DNA of 64,000 bases, taken from positions 312,772 through 376,771 of the forward strand of contig JARVGI010000002.1 of NCBI GenBank assembly GCA_029762625.1. The letters are read 5' to 3'. Below, in pieces: positions 60,296 to 64,000 of the stretch (within the stretch, counting starts at the first letter, position 1; each line of letters opens with the position of its first letter). Position numbers and translations under genes: made by a program. The notes beneath the pieces are model-generated. The model was not told where the DNA came from, did not search any database, and saw only the letters and a program-made list of their open reading frames with translations. Source of the DNA: Methanomicrobiaceae archaeon (GTDB taxonomy: Archaea > Halobacteriota > Methanomicrobia > Methanomicrobiales > Methanomicrobiaceae).

Positions 60296-61510
60296 TCAGG
60301 CCACCCCCAGCAGGATGCCGACTGCGTGGATCAGGCCGCCGTAGATCAGCACCACCGCCGCCAGCACCCCGATCGCCGCCAGCAGCTGACGGGGGCCCTC
60401 CCGCACCATCATGGCGAAGGTCGCCACGCAGGGGAAGTAGATGGAGATGAGCACCACGGCGGTGATCATCTGGTAGGATGTCATGGGGATGGTGGCGAGC
60501 TGGGCAACGGCGAGGTCTTTTCTCAGGAATGCGGCGAGAAGCGGGCCCACCGTCTCTTTGGGCACCCCGAACCAGGTCACGAAGAGAGGCGCCGCAAGGT
60601 CGGCGAGCCACCCGATGAACCCGGTCAGGTAGAGGATGTTGACGATGAGAATGCCCAGCATCACGAAGGGCACGGCGTTTGTCAGAAAGCCTCTCGTCTT
60701 GTTCCAGAGTTTTTTCGCCACGTTCGCTCGCTGCGGCCAGCGGTAGGGGGGGACATCGATCAGGATCTCCGGGTTGCTTCCCGGGATCACCCTGCTCAGG
60801 ACGTATCCGAAGACCACGAAGCCGATCAGCAGATAGAGGAGCACCCACCCCACTGTATCGGGGACTACCTGCAGCATGATGCCCAGCTGCGCACCGCAGG
60901 GGATGAAGAGGGCGAGCAGCGTCATCATGATGAACCGCTGCTTTTTGGTCTCCAGCGTGCGGGTTGCGGTGACCGCGGGGACGTTGCAGCCGAGCCCCAG
61001 GATCGCCGGGACTATGGCGTAGCCGTGCAGCCCGATCTTGTGCAGCAGGGTGTCCATCAGCACCGCAAGGCGGGGGAGGTAGCCGGAGTCCTCGAGCAGT
61101 GTCATCATGAGGTAGAAGACGAAGATCGCCGGCAGCACCACGCCGAAGGAGACGAACAGGCCGGAGGTCAGCATACCGAACGCTTCGAAGCAGGTCTCCG
61201 CCGCGGGATCGCCCACGAAGAGGAAGTAGTGCACGCTCCCCGGATCGGGCCATGCCGCCTGCATCCAGGGGAGCCAGTAGCCGTCAAAGAGTTTGATCAT
61301 AAACCCGTCGGTGACGAGAGCGCCGGCGAAGGAGCCGAAGATGCTCCAGAAGGCGTAGAGCACCGCCAGTGCGGTGGGGATGCCGGTGAGCGGTTTGACG
61401 GTGAGCTCGCCGAGGACGTCGCCGGTCGTCTGCCGGGAGATGCCAAAGGCAACGGTGCGCTGCGCGATGGCGTCGACGAGATCCCATCGTTCGTCTGCGG
61501 TCAGGCCCAT
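60296..61510 (-). CDS. feoB: FeoB membrane permease domain (separate gene)
   Basis: A 404-residue membrane protein corresponding to the C-terminal part of FeoB. The two Gate motifs are present: GLGCNVPAVTATRTLETKKQ with LALFIPCGAQLGIM, and the second YFPCVATFAMMVREGP. About nine TM helices are predicted. The G-protein half is encoded by the gene directly upstream, whose stop codon abuts this start, so ferrous iron transport uses a split FeoB. The domain boundary falls before the first TM helix, inside what is normally one chain of about 650-700 residues. Confidence 0.93.
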   Translation of the reverse strand: MGLTADERWDLVDAIAQRTVAFGISRQTTGDVLGELTVKPLTGIPTALAVLYAFWSIFGSFAGALVTDGFMIKLFDGYWLPWMQAAWPDPGSVHYFLFVGDPAAETCFEAFGMLTSGLFVSFGVVLPAIFVFYLMMTLLEDSGYLPRLAVLMDTLLHKIGLHGYAIVPAILGLGCNVPAVTATRTLETKKQRFIMMTLLALFIPCGAQLGIMLQVVPDTVGWVLLYLLIGFVVFGYVLSRVIPGSNPEILIDVPPYRWPQRANVAKKLWNKTRGFLTNAVPFVMLGILIVNILYLTGFIGWLADLAAPLFVTWFGVPKETVGPLLAAFLRKDLAVAQLATIPMTSYQMITAVVLISIYFPCVATFAMMVREGPRQLLAAIGVLAAVVLIYGGLIHAVGILLGVA

Positions 61511-62113
61511 CTACCGGCACCCCCCGCCGCCGCATCCCGCGCACCGTGCCACAGCTCCCTGATCGGGCTCCTGGCCGTTCAGGCGGCTGCGAATGGCGCT
61601 CAAATCCGCCACCTGCGCCTTGCGGATCATGTCGGCGAGGTGTTTGACGCCTTCCGCGCTGATGGCGGTCGTGGCAACCACGGGGATGCCGAGCACTCGC
61701 TGCATTTCGGCGGTATCGACCGCGATCTGTTTGTCCTGGGCGACATCCATCATGTTGAGGGCGACGATGCACGGCGCACCCCGCTCGATGACTTCCAGGG
61801 CGAGGTAGAGCCCCCGCTCGACCCTTGTTGCGTCGAGGATTATCATAACCACCGCATCGGGATGGGTGTCCAGGATGCGGACCGCCACCTCTTCGGCGGC
61901 GTCACGCGCTTCCAGCGAGTAGGCGCCGGGCACATCGATAATCTCGTAACTATGCCGGTCTTTTCGCAAAGAACCCTTCGTGACGTCGACGGTGGTCCCG
62001 GGATAGTTGGATACCACGGCGTTTGCCCCGGTGAGCCGGTTGAAAAGGGCGCTCTTCCCGACGTTGGGATTGCCCATCATCAGGATGGTAAGCCGGTCGT
62101 GATGGTCGTGCAC
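61511..62113 (-). CDS. feoB: FeoB GTPase domain (separate gene)
   Basis: A 200-residue G protein. G1 is GNPNVGKSALFNRL, G2 the T in YPGTTVDVTKG, G3 DVPGAYSLE, G4 NMMD. A C-terminal tail GCGGGGCR holds two cysteines plus CAG; similar Cys tails occur in FeoB metal handling. This is the N-terminal part of FeoB as a separate polypeptide. Start GTG 62113 is used because GGAGGG lies eight bases upstream; the frame continues upstream as a shadow. The gene ends directly at the start of the membrane-domain gene. Confidence 0.92.
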   Translation of the reverse strand: MHDHHDRLTILMMGNPNVGKSALFNRLTGANAVVSNYPGTTVDVTKGSLRKDRHSYEIIDVPGAYSLEARDAAEEVAVRILDTHPDAVVMIILDATRVERGLYLALEVIERGAPCIVALNMMDVAQDKQIAVDTAEMQRVLGIPVVATTAISAEGVKHLADMIRKAQVADLSAIRSRLNGQEPDQGAVARCAGCGGGGCR

Positions 62114-62130
62114 GATTGTTCCCTCCGGAT

Positions 62131-62352
62131 TCAGTCGACCTCGACAGACACGCACCCGGCGGTCTCCAGCCCCATCGCCACCTCCATGCCGTCCACCGCC
62201 ACGACCACCGGGCCCTTGATGGGCTGGCGGGTGATCATGGTCAGGTGCTTTCCCACCCGGACGCCCAGGCAGTTCAGCTCGTGGCGGGAGGCGAGGATGT
62301 CCCGGACAGTGCCGGATTCCCCGAATGCAAGTTCTGATAATCGTTTGTGCAT
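62131..62352 (-). CDS. FeoA-like SH3 protein (second copy)
   Basis: A 73-residue SH3-like protein of the FeoA family, which binds FeoB and tunes ferrous iron uptake. Start HKRLSELAFGESGTVRDILA; later MITRQPIKGPVVVAVDGMEV A-like strands and CVSVEVD end. It lies between the first feoA gene (2-base gap) and feoB-G (17 bases). It has a different C-terminus from copy 1, including two cysteines. Both copies are kept, so they are probably not interchangeable. Confidence 0.88.
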   Translation of the reverse strand: MHKRLSELAFGESGTVRDILASRHELNCLGVRVGKHLTMITRQPIKGPVVVAVDGMEVAMGLETAGCVSVEVD

Positions 62353-62354
62353 TG

Positions 62355-62573
62355 CTATGTTCTTCCCACGCGTATTTTCTGTGCCATGCCGCGGCCGATG
62401 ACGATCGTGTCATGGTTGACCCTGAGAACCACCGGGCCGAACGGTCCGGAGATTCTGGTGACCACTCGTCCTTCGGCGAGTCCCCGAAGCGCCAGCTGCT
62501 GGCGAAGGCCCTGCCCGCCCTCGATGGCAATGATCCGGGCGGACTCTCCCGAAGATACCTCTGCAAGATGCAT
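62355..62573 (-). CDS. FeoA-like SH3 protein (first copy)
   Basis: A 72-residue FeoA-family protein. Start HLAEVSSGESARIIAIEGGQ, then LRQQLALRGLAEGRVVTRIS, and the end DTIVIGRGMAQKIRV is the typical 'R-x-x-x-A-x-x-I-x-V' FeoA finish. First gene of the iron operon; its leader region has a pair of overlapping inverted repeats (62595-62632) that could bind the operon's DtxR protein. FeoA modulates FeoB GTPase activity in the cytoplasm. Confidence 0.9.
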   Translation of the reverse strand: MHLAEVSSGESARIIAIEGGQGLRQQLALRGLAEGRVVTRISGPFGPVVLRVNHDTIVIGRGMAQKIRVGRT

Positions 62574-62594
62574 GTTCTGTTCAATAGATTGGCA

Positions 62595-62632
62595 ATTCGG
62601 TGGTAATGAACCGACTCCGAATCTTTCTCGGA
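62595..62632 (-). promoter_or_regulatory. inverted repeats upstream of the feo operon
   Basis: ATTCGG (62595-62600) and CCGAAT (62617-62622) are inverted repeats, overlapping a second pair TCCGA (62616-62620)/TCGGA (62628-62632). They lie 22-60 bases upstream of the first feoA start, where a metal-responsive repressor would block transcription. No exact match to a known DtxR box is claimed. Confidence 0.4.
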
Positions 62633-62723
62633 TGCATTTGCCAGGCCCGAAGAAAATTCGGAAAAAAGAGGGAAACCGAAATGCGGAGCGCAGGCGGTCG
62701 CCGCCCGGCAGGGTGCGCGTCCC

Positions 62724-63017
62724 TCACTCCCGCCCGAGCAGTTTCCGGGTCACGGAGACCAGCCATTTCCTGTTCAGGGCGAGGTGCACCAGTGCGAAGA
62801 GCCCCATCACCACGCCGCTGCCGTCGTGGAGCAGATCGATCCGCTCCCACGGGAGATCGATCGCCGCCCGCTCGAGGAGCATGACCGGCCCGGGGAGCTT
62901 CAGCATCCCGGTGGTAAAGCAGACGAAAAACGAGATGCCCAGCCCCACGTCGACGAGGTATTTTTTCATGACCGTGCGGGAAAGCGGTGCCATATGCATC
63001 AATTGCGGCGAATGCAT
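62724..63017 (-). CDS. DUF4405-type small membrane protein
   Basis: A 97-residue protein with two TM helices. VDVGLGISFFVCFTTGMLK is the first, and SGVVMGLFALVHLALNRKWL the second, with 'H-x-x-L-N-R-K-W' typical of DUF4405. The family resembles the haem-b-binding part of cytochrome b561-like proteins: the two histidines (DLLHDGSG and ALVHLAL) could ligate haem. It may take part in membrane electron transfer. Start ATG 63017 was chosen over GTG 63032; a later ATG (MKKYLVDVG) is also possible. Confidence 0.75.
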   Translation of the reverse strand: MHSPQLMHMAPLSRTVMKKYLVDVGLGISFFVCFTTGMLKLPGPVMLLERAAIDLPWERIDLLHDGSGVVMGLFALVHLALNRKWLVSVTRKLLGRE

Positions 63018-63152
63018 GATTATTATTGCCACCCGGGGAATGTATCGCCCGCTCTGCCCCCCGCGCCCGGCTCAGGTGCCTGGGAACTCTTGGGCGTTGA
63101 CTGAGGGTAAATGGATAAAAGGCATGAACTCCATTCCCCGCATGTGGACATC

Positions 63153-63362
63153 ATGAAGATAAGTGCGCGAAATGTGTTGAAAGGAACCATCAAATCGATC
63201 AAGTATGGCCAGATCCTCGCCGAGCTCGTCATCGAACTGCCCGGCGGAACGCAGATCACCTCGCTCATCACCAGGACCTCGGCCGAGCAGATGCAGCTCG
63301 CCGAGGGCAAGGAGATCTCGGCGGTTATCAAGGCGTCGAACGTGATGGTGGCGCTGGAGTAG
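63153..63362 (+). CDS. molbindin-like TOBE protein (Mop)
   Basis: A 69-residue protein made of one TOBE domain: MKISARNVLKGTIKSIKYGQ, ITSLITRTSAEQMQLAEGK and a final EISAVIKASNVMVALE. Such Mop proteins assemble into rings that hold molybdate or tungstate in the cytoplasm, buffering oxyanion for molybdopterin or tungstopterin enzymes such as formylmethanofuran dehydrogenase. ATG 63153 starts the domain. No Mod/Wtp transporter gene is adjacent. Confidence 0.92.
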   Translation: MKISARNVLKGTIKSIKYGQILAELVIELPGGTQITSLITRTSAEQMQLAEGKEISAVIKASNVMVALE

Positions 63363-63663
63363 AACCAAGAGTATTGTTGGTGAAGGGTCACCTGTCTCCG
63401 GTGGTAGGGGACAGTTTCATCCTTGTGCCCGTGGTGGGAAGAACCCCGCGCGACGTTCCGGGCGGGTGCGTCGTCATGAGGCATACCAGAGCCGTGCCCA
63501 TACAGGCGCACGCACTCCGACAGCACCCGGATATGCCACTCTCCAAAATCCGCCCCTGCTCTTTGGGCAGCTCCCGCACGAGAGCAGCGACGAGCGGGTT
63601 GGTCAGTATGCCGAGGCGCTGACGGATGGATAGGTTTCTGCCCTTCTGCGACAGATATGGTGC
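63363..63663. other. 301-base region without a confirmed gene
   Basis: A minus-strand frame (63388-63966) is open here. Its part near 63500-63600 reads RLGILTNPLVAALVRELPKE, which looks partly like protein, but the remainder is a low-complexity shadow of the HD gene and no start is supported. No RNA gene or repeat was seen. Confidence 0.3.
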
Positions 63664-64000
63664 ATGGATGAACAGACGGACGCCATGCGGGAGCATGTCC
63701 GGTCGGCGCTCCCCGGAGCAGGGGCCCACGGGTTCGACCATACCTGCAGGGTCGTGCGCCTCTGCGAGCTGCTCGGCGCCCGGGAAGGCGCGGACATGCG
63801 GGTCCTCATCCCGGCGGCGCTCTTCCACGACATCTCGCGGCCCCTCGAGGAAGCGACGGGCGTGCCCCACGAAGAAGAAGGGGCACGGATGGCGGAATCG
63901 TTCCTCCACTCGATCTGCTACCCCGGCGACTGCATTCCGGGTATCGTCCACGCCATCCGTGCGCACCGGTACAGCGGCAGCATAGCCCCCGGAACACAGG
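63664..64000 (+). CDS. HD-domain phosphohydrolase, 3' truncated by window end
   Basis: The start MDEQTDAMREHVRSALPGAG at ATG 63664 opens an HD domain that runs off the window. Metal ligands visible are AHGFDHTCRVVRLCELLGAR (first His-Asp pair) and LIPAALFHDISRPLEEATG (catalytic HD), followed by VPHEEEGARMAESFL and an IVHAIRAHRYSG helix with a later His. HD enzymes hydrolyse phosphate esters of nucleotides or cyclic dinucleotides. At least 112 residues are present; the rest and the exact substrate are unseen. Confidence 0.85.
   Translation, partial: MDEQTDAMREHVRSALPGAGAHGFDHTCRVVRLCELLGAREGADMRVLIPAALFHDISRPLEEATGVPHEEEGARMAESFLHSICYPGDCIPGIVHAIRAHRYSGSIAPGTQ

Noticed and set aside
60074-62401. 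775-codon open frame antisense to feoB and feoA
   Set aside because: FeoB Gate motifs and GTPase motifs on the other strand explain the region; the antisense product is rich in His, Asp and Gly with no domain.
63388-63966. 192-codon minus-strand frame across the window end
   Set aside because: Its right part is the shadow of the HD-domain gene; only a short middle portion looks protein-like and no start supports it.

Overview
The window looks like chromosomal DNA from a GC-rich (estimated by eye, about 60 percent) methanogenic archaeon of the order Methanomicrobiales (Methanoculleus/Methanofollis type). The evidence is archaeal gene content throughout: group II chaperonin, aIF-1A, archaeal RPA with its partner protein, TiaS, deoxyhypusine synthase, archaeal-type HMG-CoA synthase/thiolase/DUF35, CTP-type riboflavin kinase with an HTH, RibL, Trm5 and DUF2121. 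Archaeal BRE/TATA boxes precede many genes, and a radical SAM enzyme resembles a family known from Methanomicrobiales. No rRNA, tRNA, CRISPR array or insertion sequence was recognised. Most genes lie in tightly packed runs with 1-8 base overlaps.

Layout. 1-8.9 kb is an accessory-looking stretch: a 5'-truncated PLP decarboxylase, two decayed Cache-domain lipoprotein genes flanking a small ABM-type protein and a yeast-type cytosine deaminase, an FG-GAP exported protein, a GNAT enzyme, and a radical SAM/SPASM protein followed by a frameshifted polyferredoxin membrane protein. 9.2-12 kb holds two fasciclin-domain exported proteins. 12.3-19.4 kb has a MerR-like regulator, metal-dependent hydrolases, RibL coupled to a JAMM peptidase, a dihydropteroate synthase-like protein, a PHP phosphoesterase and TruA.

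19.6-22.3 kb is the pyruvate:ferredoxin oxidoreductase operon (order beta-alpha-gamma-delta). It is followed by a zinc-ribbon protein, a double-Cache histidine kinase, the thermosome and a conserved HTH regulator. 27.6-34 kb is core metabolism and information processing: tiaS-dys-pyrF overlap; a stand-alone class III ribonucleotide reductase glycyl-radical tail overlaps cbiZ; RPA overlaps its partner gene. 34-36.1 kb has a recombinase-like protein without catalytic residues, then ribB and the HTH-riboflavin kinase. 36.2-41.7 kb carries the first mevalonate steps: an HTH regulator, HMG-CoA synthase, thiolase and DUF35 in one run, then Trm5 (opposite strand) and HMG-CoA reductase. RimI, DUF1015 and HisG follow.

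44.7-48.5 kb is a six-gene run of a lipoprotein plus five single-TM pilin-like secreted proteins with no assembly ATPase. 48.6-59 kb mixes aIF-1A, a solitary MazF-like protein, a MATE exporter, a DMT transporter with a histidine-rich tail, DUF2121, a TolB-like propeller, small zinc proteins and a methyltransferase/AbrB/ABC exporter run. 59.1-62.6 kb is an iron-uptake operon with two FeoA proteins, a split FeoB, an extra membrane protein, a DtxR-type regulator and a 59-residue protein. The window ends with a DUF4405 membrane protein, a molbindin-like TOBE protein and a truncated HD phosphohydrolase.

Several genes are interrupted by single-base changes in or near C/G runs (about 2165, 8743, 58373-58379, 58800). 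These may be true decay or consensus-sequence indels, and they should be checked against reads before any of these genes is called dead.
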